DNA of 64,000 nt from CAZHAX01 sp964530325 (lineage in GTDB: Bacteria; Chloroflexota; Anaerolineae; B4-G1), in the NCBI GenBank assembly GCA_964530325.1, contig CAZHAX010000003.1, positions 1 through 64,000 of the forward strand. The letters run 5' to 3'. Both the position numbers and the translations under genes were made by a program. Shown piece by piece: positions 52,833 to 61,111 of this stretch. Within the stretch, counting starts at the first letter, position 1. The number at the start of each line of letters is the position of its first letter. The notes below the pieces were generated by a model that saw nothing but the letters and a program-made list of their open reading frames with translations, was not told the origin of the DNA and ran no database searches.

Positions 52833-54461
52833 CTACGGGAACGACAGGCAGACCGCATAGGCGTTGAGACCCTTGCTGGATCCAGAGGAATTCCTGGCAT
52901 ATACGATCCATTGGTTATCCGAACCCGGCTTGGGCGACGTGTTGTAGACACGCAGGTCGGGCCCTCCCGCGAAACCGCCACCGGCCGCCAGGCCGTCCCC
53001 GCTGCAGGTGGCGACCACATAACCCGTGCCACTGCCGGCAATCGAGCCGCCGCTGCCCTCCTGGGTGGTCGTGCCGGTCGTGCCGGAGAGACAGAGGGCA
53101 TAGGCCTTGACATACTTGGTGGACCCTGTGTTGTTCTTCGCATACACCTGCCAGCCGTTGCTGGACTTGGAGCTGTTGTAGACGTGCAGGCTCCCGTCCG
53201 CGTACGAGGCCCATCCTCCGCCGGTGACGACGCTGCCCGCCGGGCAGGCTGCGATCGGGTGGCCGACGCCTCCCGCTGCCACCGCCACCTGCTCGGATAC
53301 CTGGGTCACGCTGCCCGCCGTATTCGAGAGGCACACGGCGTACACGCTCAGAGTCTTGCTCGCGCCGGCGTTGTTCTGGCCGTATACCCGCCAGCCGTTG
53401 CCCACCTTGAAGTGAGTGTACACCAGGACGTCAGGATGGACGGCGTACCCACCACTGACGACCACACTGCCCGAGGGACAGCTCGCGGTCTCCCAGCCGA
53501 TATCGCCGGGGTCGATGGAGACCTGCTCTAGCACAGTCGCGACGGACGGTTGGAACAAAGGAAGCGCAGTGATGATGATCGGACCCAGCGTGAAGATCGG
53601 CATGAACCAGGTTGGTGTCGGCCAGGGCGTGTCGGTCGGCAGCGGCGTCGGCGTCACCGTCGGCGTCGCCGTCGGCGGCGCAGGGACGATGATCTGCACT
53701 GAGAGAACGGCACCGAAGATCTGCCCCTGGTCCGAGCGCAGCCTCCACTCGGCGGAGTGCGTGCCGTAGGTCATCGGCGCCTCCAGCTGCACGCTCAAGT
53801 CGACAGTATCGCCCGCTGCCGTGGGCGGCACAGGAACGGACGCCGGCCCGCCCATCTGATCGCCGCTGGCGAACACCAGGGTGAACCCGGCACCCCAGTC
53901 ACAGGTTCCGCTGTTCTGCACTCGCCAGCCCTTGATGAACGGTGCGCCCGGAGCCACCTCCGTGTCCGCCGGTATCGAGACGTCGGTCACGAAAGCCGCG
54001 TTCACCGTGCAGGCGGCGGGGGCCTCCGTCGGGGTTGGGGTCGGCGTGGCCGCCTCAGCGGCACCGGCTCCGACATTCAGGATCACGGTCGCCTCATCCG
54101 ACGCCCGCCCCTCGCTGTCGTAGGCCACCACCGAGATCTCCACTTCACCCTCCGCGTCCGGGAGCCAGGTCTGCACCAGGCGGAACGTGCTCGGATTCCC
54201 GGAGGGTGGTGTGCTCTCCTGCACCACATCGCCGTCCACGAGCAGCTCCACACGTGCTATGCCGGCGTCGGCGGTTGAAGTAGAGGCGATCTCCACCGCT
54301 TCCCCGATCTCGGCTGTCGCCCCGCTGGTCGGGCTCGTTATCTCTACGCTCGGCCCCAGGTCGACGACCAGCCCCTCCAGGGGCGAGCAGGCGAGTGCCG
54401 TGACGAGCAGCACCAGCACCAGTAGCGAGAAAGCTCTTGTCCTACTCTTGCTGCGCAACAT
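52833..54461 (-). CDS. FW-domain lipoprotein, paralogue C
   Basis: 542 residues. Lipoprotein signal with ALAC (Cys 25). N-terminal Ig-like domain (VEITSPTSGATAEIGEAVEIASTSTADAGIARVELLVDG...EGRASDEATVILNV). Thr/Pro linker. FW domain (WRVQNSGTCDWGAGFTLVFASG ... EWRLRS; the last Trp of FWVQI is replaced by LSVQI). Long Pro/Thr stretch. Four C-terminal modules (SCPSGSVVVSGGYAVHPDVLVYTHF, ACPAGSVVTGGGWASYADGSLHVYNSS, ...). ATG 54461 has AGGAGGT five bases upstream, and is chosen over 54491. Confidence 0.85.
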   Translation of the reverse strand: MLRSKSRTRAFSLLVLVLLVTALACSPLEGLVVDLGPSVEITSPTSGATAEIGEAVEIASTSTADAGIARVELLVDGDVVQESTPPSGNPSTFRLVQTWLPDAEGEVEISVVAYDSEGRASDEATVILNVGAGAAEAATPTPTPTEAPAACTVNAAFVTDVSIPADTEVAPGAPFIKGWRVQNSGTCDWGAGFTLVFASGDQMGGPASVPVPPTAAGDTVDLSVQLEAPMTYGTHSAEWRLRSDQGQIFGAVLSVQIIVPAPPTATPTVTPTPLPTDTPWPTPTWFMPIFTLGPIIITALPLFQPSVATVLEQVSIDPGDIGWETASCPSGSVVVSGGYAVHPDVLVYTHFKVGNGWRVYGQNNAGASKTLSVYAVCLSNTAGSVTQVSEQVAVAAGGVGHPIAACPAGSVVTGGGWASYADGSLHVYNSSKSSNGWQVYAKNNTGSTKYVKAYALCLSGTTGTTTQEGSGGSIAGSGTGYVVATCSGDGLAAGGGFAGGPDLRVYNTSPKPGSDNQWIVYARNSSGSSKGLNAYAVCLSFP

Positions 54462-54501
54462 ACCACACCTCCTGTTGTGACCAAGGTTCACTCATGCTCA
54501 T

Positions 54502-54528
54502 GAACGGAACCTCGGTCCCGGTTGTTAC
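54502..54528 (-). promoter_or_regulatory. ECF-like promoter of unit C
   Basis: GTAAC (54528-54524), 17 nt, CGTTC (54506-54502) on the minus strand. Confidence 0.55.
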
Positions 54529-54646
54529 ATTGCCCGGCGGAGCCGCCCGGCATCGACGCTGCCGCCGTTATGTCCACACGGTATCCTACGGTTCCAGTAT
54601 ACGACCTGCGCGCCTCGCTGGCAAGCGAGACCTGGCCGTGGACGCA

Positions 54647-54680
54647 GTGAGCCGGGGTGGCTAGTGCCGCCCCGGCTCAC
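54647..54680 (-). terminator. Terminator after unit D
   Basis: A 15-bp stem with one G-T pair (54647-54661 with 54666-54680) and a 4-nt loop. Confidence 0.7.
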
Positions 54681-54716
54681 TGCTCTTGGGCAGGCTTGTG
54701 CGTCCCTACCTGACGA

Positions 54717-56306
54717 TCAGAAGGTCAGGCAGTCCGCGTAGCAGTAGAAGTTCCTGGAAGAGGTGTCCGTATTCCGACCCCAGTTGCTCCATTGGCCGGA
54801 GACGGACAGGTCCGGGGACGTGATGTAGAGCTTGGCGTACTGGAACGGCCCGGCGAAGCCCCCGCTCACGTTCAGCCCGCTGGAGCAGGAGCACTCGACC
54901 TCACCCACACTGCCGGCTCCCAGGCTGATCGAGTTCGTCACCTCGGAAACGGAGCCGGTCGTGCCCTCCAGACAGATCGCCCGCGCTACCACGCCCGAGT
55001 TGCCGCTGCCGGTGTTGAAGGCATAGACCTCCCAGCCGTTGCCGAACTTGGAGCTGTTGTACACGTGCATGTCGCCGGTGGGCAAGACCGCCCAGCCGCC
55101 GCCCGTGACGACGCTCCCGGCGGGGCACTCGGCCACCGCCTTGCCCCAGTTGCCCGGCGTCACTGAGACGCTGGAGCTCGTGACCATCGATGTAGTACCT
55201 GAGACATTCCTCAGGCAGACCGCGTGCACGGTCATCGCCAGATCGGACCCGCCGTGATTCCAGCCCGCGCCGCGCCAGCCATCGCCGGACTTGTAGTGGC
55301 TGTAGACCTCGACGTTCCAGTGCACGTCGTAGCCGCCGCCGACGACGAGCCCTCCGCCGGGGCATGCGGCGGTGGTCGCCGCCCAGGTGCCGGCCGGCAC
55401 CGTCACCGTCGCGCTCACGTGCTGAGTGTACGGCAGGAAGACCATGAATGTGGGGGCGATCATTGTTATGAGCGGCATAGACCAGGTCGGGGTCGGCGTC
55501 GGCGTATCAGCCGGCGTCGGCGTCACCGTAGGCGGCGCGGGAACCACTATCTGGACCCAGAACGTGGAGCCGAACATCTGCGCCTCATCAGACCGGGCTC
55601 GCCAGTTGCCCCGATGCGTGCCGTAGGTCGTAGGAGCTTCCAGCTCAACGCTGACGTCCACGGTGTTTCCGGCGGGGGTTGGTGAAATCGCGACCGAAGC
55701 CGGCCCGCCCATCTGATCCCCGCTGACGAAGACCAGCTCGAAGCCGGGACCCCAATCGCAGGTCCCGCTGTTCTGTATCCTCCATCCCTTCACGAAGGAG
55801 GCTCCGGGCGCAATCTCGGTGTCGTCCGGGATCGTGATATCGGCCACGTAAGAGGCATTCAGCGTGCAGCCCCCGATCTCGACATCCTCCGCCGGCGTCG
55901 GCGTCACGCCGGCCGCGGCTTCGCCGACGAAGATCGTGATCGTTGCCGCCTCGGACGCCCGCCCTTCGACGTCGTAGGCCACCACAGACACCGTCACCTC
56001 GCCTTCCGCCAAGGGGACCCACGCCTGCAGCAGGCGGAAGGTCGGCGGGTTGCCCGCCGGCGGTTCGTCCCGGCGGACCACAGCGCCGTCGACCAGGAGC
56101 TCGACCCGGGCCAGGCCGGCATCTGCGCTGGAGGTGGAAGCGATCTCCAGCGTTTCCCCAACCTGCACCGTGAGCCCACTCGCGGGCCCGGTGATCTCTG
56201 TGCTGACCGTATCCTCTCCCAGAAGCGGCCCGCAGGCCAGAGACGCCAGTAGAACAACCAGCGACGCGCCCCTCGACGCCCGCAACCTTCTCGTCTCACT
56301 CGGCAT
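54717..56306 (-). CDS. FW-domain lipoprotein, paralogue D
   Basis: 529 residues. Signal with SLAC (Cys 25). Ig-like domain (EITGPASGLTVQVGETLEIASTSSADAGLARVELLVDG ... EGRASEAATITIFV). FW domain with all four Trp (GWRIQNSGTCDWGPGFELVFVSG, GNWRARS, FWVQIVV). Pro/Thr linker. C-terminal modules (ACPGGGLVVGGGYDVHWNVEVYSHY, ECPAGSVVTGGGWAVLPTGDMHVYNSS, CSCSSGLNVSGGFAG). GAGGAGG precedes ATG 56306. Same promoter layout as A and C. Confidence 0.85.
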   Translation of the reverse strand: MPSETRRLRASRGASLVVLLASLACGPLLGEDTVSTEITGPASGLTVQVGETLEIASTSSADAGLARVELLVDGAVVRRDEPPAGNPPTFRLLQAWVPLAEGEVTVSVVAYDVEGRASEAATITIFVGEAAAGVTPTPAEDVEIGGCTLNASYVADITIPDDTEIAPGASFVKGWRIQNSGTCDWGPGFELVFVSGDQMGGPASVAISPTPAGNTVDVSVELEAPTTYGTHRGNWRARSDEAQMFGSTFWVQIVVPAPPTVTPTPADTPTPTPTWSMPLITMIAPTFMVFLPYTQHVSATVTVPAGTWAATTAACPGGGLVVGGGYDVHWNVEVYSHYKSGDGWRGAGWNHGGSDLAMTVHAVCLRNVSGTTSMVTSSSVSVTPGNWGKAVAECPAGSVVTGGGWAVLPTGDMHVYNSSKFGNGWEVYAFNTGSGNSGVVARAICLEGTTGSVSEVTNSISLGAGSVGEVECSCSSGLNVSGGFAGPFQYAKLYITSPDLSVSGQWSNWGRNTDTSSRNFYCYADCLTF

Positions 56307-56347
56307 TGTTAGCCTCCTCTATCGATGGGGTTCTCCACCGTCACTCA

Positions 56348-56374
56348 CAACGATTCGCTCGCCGGTCTTGTTAC
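56348..56374 (-). promoter_or_regulatory. ECF-like promoter of unit D
   Basis: GTAAC (56374-56370), 17 nt, CGTTG (56352-56348) on the minus strand. Confidence 0.55.
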
Positions 56375-56433
56375 TCGGCCCGGCGCCGCAGCGCCCTGCT
56401 CCGACCAGCGCACCAGAATTCGCCGTGGCTCTG

Positions 56434-56961
56434 CTAGGTGCCGGGCGACTGCACGCCAACGATCAAGCTACTCCACTCGAGTGCTCTCCACGCCCCGCTC
56501 TCATCCCTCCGCACGCTGACCGGCCTGGCACTCGCCGCCCCTGAGCATGAGGCGAAGACCTTGTACGTGCCAGAGCCCGCGTCCCCGCTGTACTTGTTCG
56601 CCGAGAACTCCAGCTCGTACGGCAGATCGGGCAGCTCATAGCCATTCTCCGGAGCGGTGCACTTGAAATACGACCTGGGTATGTGCCCTTTGCCCACGAT
56701 CTGCGATAGCGCCAGGCGCAGATCGGAGCTGCGTAGCTGCAGCCCATCGTATCCCTGTGCGCCCTCCTCCAGGCGGCTGGAGTCGACGGCCGCGGCCATA
56801 CATTGCCGGCCCAGCTCCTCATTCTCCGCCAGCAGCAGCAGGGCAACAACCATGGCCGCCGCGCCGCCCTGCGGCTCTCCGGCAATCCCGTCCCGCATCT
56901 TGACGAATTCCTCGATCGAACCGGGCATACTGCCGATCCGCACAGGTTTCAGCGTCGTCAT
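56434..56961 (-). CDS. Uncharacterised 175-residue protein
   Basis: MTTLKPVRIGSMPGSIEEFVKMRDGIAGEPQGGAAAMVVALLLLAENEELGRQCMAAAVDSSRL, then GKGHIPRSYFKCTAPENGYELPDLPYELEFSANKYSGDAGSGTYKVFASCSGAASARPVSVRRDESGAWRALEWSSLIVGV. The second half looks like a small beta domain with an SH3-like end. No signal peptide. AGGAGGT lies before the ATG. I do not recognise the family with confidence; a DUF6935-like assignment is possible. Confidence 0.6.
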   Translation of the reverse strand: MTTLKPVRIGSMPGSIEEFVKMRDGIAGEPQGGAAAMVVALLLLAENEELGRQCMAAAVDSSRLEEGAQGYDGLQLRSSDLRLALSQIVGKGHIPRSYFKCTAPENGYELPDLPYELEFSANKYSGDAGSGTYKVFASCSGAASARPVSVRRDESGAWRALEWSSLIVGVQSPGT

Positions 56962-57055
56962 CGCCTGGCACCTCCTGCCTGTTCTGAGCTATTGCCGCGC
57001 TGCTCCGCCACTCCCTGTGCCGAAGGGACACGCCGCAGAGAGACTTTGACGGAGG

Positions 57056-57811
57056 CTAGAAGTCGTATTCCGTGAGGTCCTGGGCTAGCTCCACCGGGCC
57101 ACCGAACGCCTCCCCGGCCTCGGTCAGCCAGCGGTCGTACTGCTCTTCGTCCGGCTGATAGTGGATCAGCACCAGCCTACCAACCCCAGCTCGGCGTGCG
57201 AGCTCGCCCGCCTGCGCCGCGCTCGTGTGGCCTGCGGTGCTACTCGCCGCCTCGTGGATTAGGATGTCGGATCCCTCAGCCAGAGCAACGACGGCATCGC
57301 ACGGTGCCGTGTCGCTGGAATAGGCTATCGAGCCGCCGCTGCGCTTGTTCTCGAAGCGTAGCCCGACTGTTGGCACGAGGTGCTCCACCGGGCCGGAGGT
57401 GATTCGCAGCCCCTCCGTCTCCACAGCCAGCGCACCTATGTCTTCAGTCAGAGTCTTGTACTCAATCGGAAAGAGCCCCGGCCAGTCCTGCCAGCGGAAG
57501 AGGTCCATCATGGAATTGAACCTCTCGATTGCGTCAGCAAGGCCGTAGACCTCGAGGGGCTTCTTCCTACCCAGGAGCCAGGCATCCATCAGCAGAATTG
57601 GGGCGCCGCAGACGTGGTCCGGGTGGAAGTGCGTGATGAAGAGCCCTCGCAGATTGCCGAGAGCCAATCCCGCACCGTTGAACCTTACTATCGGATTGTC
57701 GGCGCAGTCGATGAGGAATAGGTCTTGACCCTCCTCCACTGCCAGGTAGGTGTTGGCATGGGCCTCGTCCGGCACCGCCGCCGCGCTTCCCAGAACAATC
57801 AGCCTTGTCAC
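57056..57811 (-). CDS. Metallo-beta-lactamase-fold hydrolase, RNase Z-like
   Basis: 251 residues. Motif II THFHPDHVCG (H61, H63, D65, H66), GPVEHLVPTVGLRF, SSDTAPC (Asp ligand), and a C-terminal HYQPDEEQYDRW. The shape matches RNase Z/ElaC-like and arylsulfatase-like MBL enzymes; the exosite segment of true RNase Z is not seen. Catalyses phosphodiester or ester hydrolysis. Seven bases upstream of the ABC permease-fusion gene end on the same strand. Confidence 0.85.
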   Translation of the reverse strand: MTRLIVLGSAAAVPDEAHANTYLAVEEGQDLFLIDCADNPIVRFNGAGLALGNLRGLFITHFHPDHVCGAPILLMDAWLLGRKKPLEVYGLADAIERFNSMMDLFRWQDWPGLFPIEYKTLTEDIGALAVETEGLRITSGPVEHLVPTVGLRFENKRSGGSIAYSSDTAPCDAVVALAEGSDILIHEAASSTAGHTSAAQAGELARRAGVGRLVLIHYQPDEEQYDRWLTEAGEAFGGPVELAQDLTEYDF

Positions 57812-57818
57812 GCCCGCC

Positions 57819-59324
57819 CTACCCCCCGAAGGCCCGAATCACCAGGGCCGGTGTCAGATGCGCCTCGACTGCAGCGGCGGCCGCCAGCATAGGCAGCACC
57901 AGGAACACGAAAACCTTCAAGAAGTCGGCCAGCGCCCGCAGCCACGCCTCGCCGACAGCCATGCCCCGAGGAGGTGACATGAAGACAGCTCCCAAGCGGA
58001 CTGCCATGGCGGTCGATAGGACCACGGCCGGTATCTCCAGGGCGCCGTGCGGTAGCACACCGGCGGCGAAGAACAGCCACGGGTCGTACCCCATGTTGGC
58101 GGACTGGGCCACAAGGAAGGCCACGACGGCGAGAGGAGCCATCGTCAGCGCTATGGCCAGAGAGCCGAACGAGAACACTGCCAACAGAGCCGCCCCCACC
58201 AACACCCGCAGGTTGTGAGAGAGAATGCCTCCGGTGGTTAACGACAGGACTCCCAGGACACGACTGTCCGAGAAGGAGTCGGCGGAGACGACCTCGTCTC
58301 CCAGGAGCTCGGCCGGCAGGGGGTAGTCGGCGGCGAAGCTCAAGCCAACTAGCACAGCCAGAAGGATTGCCACTACCACGGTGGCCACGGCCAGCCGGGA
58401 TTCGCGAAGGACCGCTGGCAGGTGGCGCCGGTAGAGACCGCCCAAGGCCCCCATCCAACGCAGGGCAGCGGGCAGCCGATCCGGGTCTCTGCCGAAGAAC
58501 CAGGGCTCCCACTGTAGGTGACGCCAGAACGTGCGCCAGATGTAGCCCAGGTTCAGCTCATCGATCTCGCGACCCAACAGCTCCTCGCGATTGAAGATGT
58601 AGATGCCCATGCGGACAAGTATCACGTCCGCGACGACAAGGAAGGCCACGATCCACCACAGCGCGTCGTAGTTGCCCCAGAACATCACCAGGGCCTCGCC
58701 CTGCGCCAGGAGCGCCATGGGGATGATGATGAAGCTGGCCAGCAGGTTAGCGGCGCGCACGCTGGTCGTCTGGCTGGACACCACCACCGCACCGCTGACC
58801 ATAACCACGCACTCGGCCGTGGTCAGGACGATGATGAGAACGAACAGCTCCAGCGGGGGCGACCAACCCTCGAAGTAGTATAGGCCAGTCAGGTAGACCC
58901 CCACGCCGAGGTAGGCGGCCAGCAGCGGCGGCACCATCGCTCCCACTGTCTTGCCCACGTAGAGCTCGGCGTCGGACAGAATCGTAGCCAGAAGAGGTTC
59001 GAGGCTCTTTCGCTCCCGCTCGCCGGCGAACGTCTCCAGTGCGATGACCAGCGAGAAGGAGATGGGGAAGAAGCCGACGATCATGAGCAGGAATGGCAGC
59101 ATCCTCTCGCTGATGATCGGGGCTCCTCCGTAGCTGGCTACCCATTCAATGGCGCTGTTGGCCACGAACGTCATTATCAACGGGAAGAGTAGAGTGAGCA
59201 GCACGATCGGGATGGCGATGCGCCAATCACGAAGTGAGTCGCGCACCTCGCGGCCGACGAGAGCAAGCACCAGACGCAGCGACTCTGCGATCCCCCCTTC
59301 TCGTTGCAGGGCCTTGGTCGTCAT
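57819..59324 (-). CDS. ABC-2 permease fused to a SpoIIM-like domain
   Basis: 501 residues. The N-terminal half is an ABC-2 export permease (ALETFAGERERKSLEPLLATILSDAELYVGKTVGAMVPPL), as in NatB-like systems, with about six helices. The C-terminal 200 residues are a SpoIIM/stage II sporulation protein M-type domain: SHNLRVLVGAALLAVFSFGSLAIALTMAPLAVVAFLVAQSANMGYDPWLFFAAGVLPHGALEIPAVVLSTAMAVRLG. Two families normally encoded as separate proteins are joined. The ATPase gene ends three bases before this start. Confidence 0.85.
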   Translation of the reverse strand: MTTKALQREGGIAESLRLVLALVGREVRDSLRDWRIAIPIVLLTLLFPLIMTFVANSAIEWVASYGGAPIISERMLPFLLMIVGFFPISFSLVIALETFAGERERKSLEPLLATILSDAELYVGKTVGAMVPPLLAAYLGVGVYLTGLYYFEGWSPPLELFVLIIVLTTAECVVMVSGAVVVSSQTTSVRAANLLASFIIIPMALLAQGEALVMFWGNYDALWWIVAFLVVADVILVRMGIYIFNREELLGREIDELNLGYIWRTFWRHLQWEPWFFGRDPDRLPAALRWMGALGGLYRRHLPAVLRESRLAVATVVVAILLAVLVGLSFAADYPLPAELLGDEVVSADSFSDSRVLGVLSLTTGGILSHNLRVLVGAALLAVFSFGSLAIALTMAPLAVVAFLVAQSANMGYDPWLFFAAGVLPHGALEIPAVVLSTAMAVRLGAVFMSPPRGMAVGEAWLRALADFLKVFVFLVLPMLAAAAAVEAHLTPALVIRAFGG

Positions 59325-59327
59325 CGG

Positions 59328-60239
59328 TTAGGCCTCCACCACACGCAGAAAGACATCTTCCAGGCTGCGTTCTACCTCGCTCAGGGTGACGACCCCTACT
59401 CCTTCTCTCGAGAGCGTCTGAAGCACAGCTGGGTTCGTGTGCGAGGGATTGGGGGTCGAATAAAGTAGCCAATCCGCACCCCGGCCCTCGATCGTCACCA
59501 GGTCGGATACCAGATCCACCGCACCGTCTACCGGGCCGGCGAGTCTCAGCTCCATCAGGGGTGGCCCTAGCAGCTGGTCCTTCAGCTCGCCAGAGGTGCC
59601 CAGAGCGATGATCTCGCCCCTCCGTATGATGGCGATCCGATCCGCGATCGCCTCAGCCTCCGCCAGGTTGTGAGTGCAGATGACCGTCGCCCGGCTCTGG
59701 CTGCGCAGGCTGACGATGGCATCGCGCACGAGCTTGGCGCTGTGGGGATCCATTGCCGAGGTCGGCTCGTCGAGCAGGAGGACCGGCGGATCGTGCAGCA
59801 TAGCGCGCACCAGGGCGATCTTCTGTCTCGCGCCTTTGGAGTACGTGGACAGCCGCCGGTCATAGAGATCAGACATGCCGAAGTAGTCGACGAGCTCCCT
59901 GGCCCGCCGCACTCTCTCGTCGGGATCGATCTGCATCATGCGGCCGAAGAAGTCCAGGTACTCGGCGCCTCGCATGCGCAGATAGAGGCCGGGGTGCTCG
60001 GTGAGGAGCCCGATCCTTCGCCTCACCTCCCGAGGACTCTTGGTCACCCAGTGGCCAGCTACGAGAGCGTCACCGGCCGTGGGGCGGAGGATAGCCCCGA
60101 GCATACGAACGGTCGTCGTCTTGCCCGCACCGTTCGGACCTAGCAACGCCAGGATCTCGCCCGCGCGTACCGAAAACGTCACCCGGTTGACCGCGGTGAA
60201 CTCGCCAAACCGCTTCGTCAGTCCCTGCAGTTCAATCAT
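59328..60239 (-). CDS. ABC exporter ATPase
   Basis: 303 residues. Walker A GPNGAGKTT, the signature YSKGARQK (a normal variant of LSGGQ in CcmA/NatA-like ATPases), Walker B LLLDEPTSAMDP, and H-loop CTHN. The C-terminal 90 residues (LVTIEGRGADWLLYS...) are the extension of this subfamily. Forms one exporter with the fused permease. Possibly a lipid, peptide or sodium exporter. Promoter at 60346-60374. Confidence 0.93.
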   Translation of the reverse strand: MIELQGLTKRFGEFTAVNRVTFSVRAGEILALLGPNGAGKTTTVRMLGAILRPTAGDALVAGHWVTKSPREVRRRIGLLTEHPGLYLRMRGAEYLDFFGRMMQIDPDERVRRARELVDYFGMSDLYDRRLSTYSKGARQKIALVRAMLHDPPVLLLDEPTSAMDPHSAKLVRDAIVSLRSQSRATVICTHNLAEAEAIADRIAIIRRGEIIALGTSGELKDQLLGPPLMELRLAGPVDGAVDLVSDLVTIEGRGADWLLYSTPNPSHTNPAVLQTLSREGVGVVTLSEVERSLEDVFLRVVEA

Positions 60240-60345
60240 CTTCGACGTCCTGCCCGCCGCTGACTCGGGTCCGGCCGGCCCACTTCTTCGCCAGACACCG
60301 TAGACGGTCGCGGGCCGCCCATAGGCCGCCCGCCCCTAGATAAGG

Positions 60346-60374
60346 ATTATACCAATCTTGGCGCCTCATGGCAA
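60346..60374 (-). promoter_or_regulatory. Promoter of the ABC exporter
   Basis: On the minus strand TTGCCA (60374-60369), 17 nt, TATAAT (60351-60346) with extended-10 TG at 60354-60353. The leader is about 100 nt. Confidence 0.7.
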
Positions 60375-60451
60375 TGGGTAAAGGGCACCATTGACCGCCT
60401 GGCGCGCGATATCGTTGGGGATCAGCCGCGAAAGAGGGCGTCTAGCGCCTC

Positions 60452-61111
60452 TCAGGCCGCTTCGCCCTGCCGCCTGAGGACCGTGTATACGTACAACATG
60501 CGCTGTACGGCGGTGAAGACGGAAAGAACTGCGAGCAGCCAGGCCAGCACAGTCGGTTGGTTCAGGACCGTAAGCACGACGATCAGACCGACGCGCTCCA
60601 TCCGTGTCAGCAGCCCAACCTTGCACGTCAGGCCAAGCGACTCAGCGCGGGCCCTGATGTAGCTGACCCACATGGCCGCGATGAGAGCGATCAGCAGCAG
60701 CACGACCTCAGTCAGAGCCCCCTGTCGCACGAACCAGACGGTGAGACCCGCGATCAGCGAGGCGTCGGACAGCCGGTCCATTGTCGAATCGAGGAAGGCA
60801 CCGAACTGGCTCTTGCGGCCGAGCACGCGGGCCAGCGTCCCGTCCAGTGCATCAAGCGGGCCCACTATGGCCAGCAGCCAGCCGCCCAGCGCAATCCGGC
60901 CTGTGGCGTAGATCGCTCCCACGCCAGCCTGCAGGAGCATGCCGGCAATGGTCAGTGTGTTGGGATGTATGCCCAGTTTGGCCAGGCCGCGCGCGATAGG
61001 TGTCAGCATGACGCCGAACCTGGCCCGCGCCCAGTCGGTGAGCGACTCCCAGCGGCCCCGATCGGCCTGCACCTGCGCCCGCTTACTCTCAGCTGGCCGC
61101 AGATGGCTCAT
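60452..61111 (-). CDS. CDP-alcohol phosphatidyltransferase, probably phosphatidylinositol-phosphate synthase
   Basis: 219 residues, about six helices. The family motif is complete: D87-x2-D90-G91-x2-A94-R95-x8-G104-x3-D108-x3-D112. It overlaps the myo-inositol-phosphate synthase gene by 23 nt, which suggests the acceptor alcohol is inositol phosphate (inference). By family knowledge the product would be phosphatidylinositol phosphate. Other CDP-alcohol transferases (PgsA) cannot be excluded by sequence alone. Confidence 0.82.
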   Translation of the reverse strand: MSHLRPAESKRAQVQADRGRWESLTDWARARFGVMLTPIARGLAKLGIHPNTLTIAGMLLQAGVGAIYATGRIALGGWLLAIVGPLDALDGTLARVLGRKSQFGAFLDSTMDRLSDASLIAGLTVWFVRQGALTEVVLLLIALIAAMWVSYIRARAESLGLTCKVGLLTRMERVGLIVVLTVLNQPTVLAWLLAVLSVFTAVQRMLYVYTVLRRQGEAA

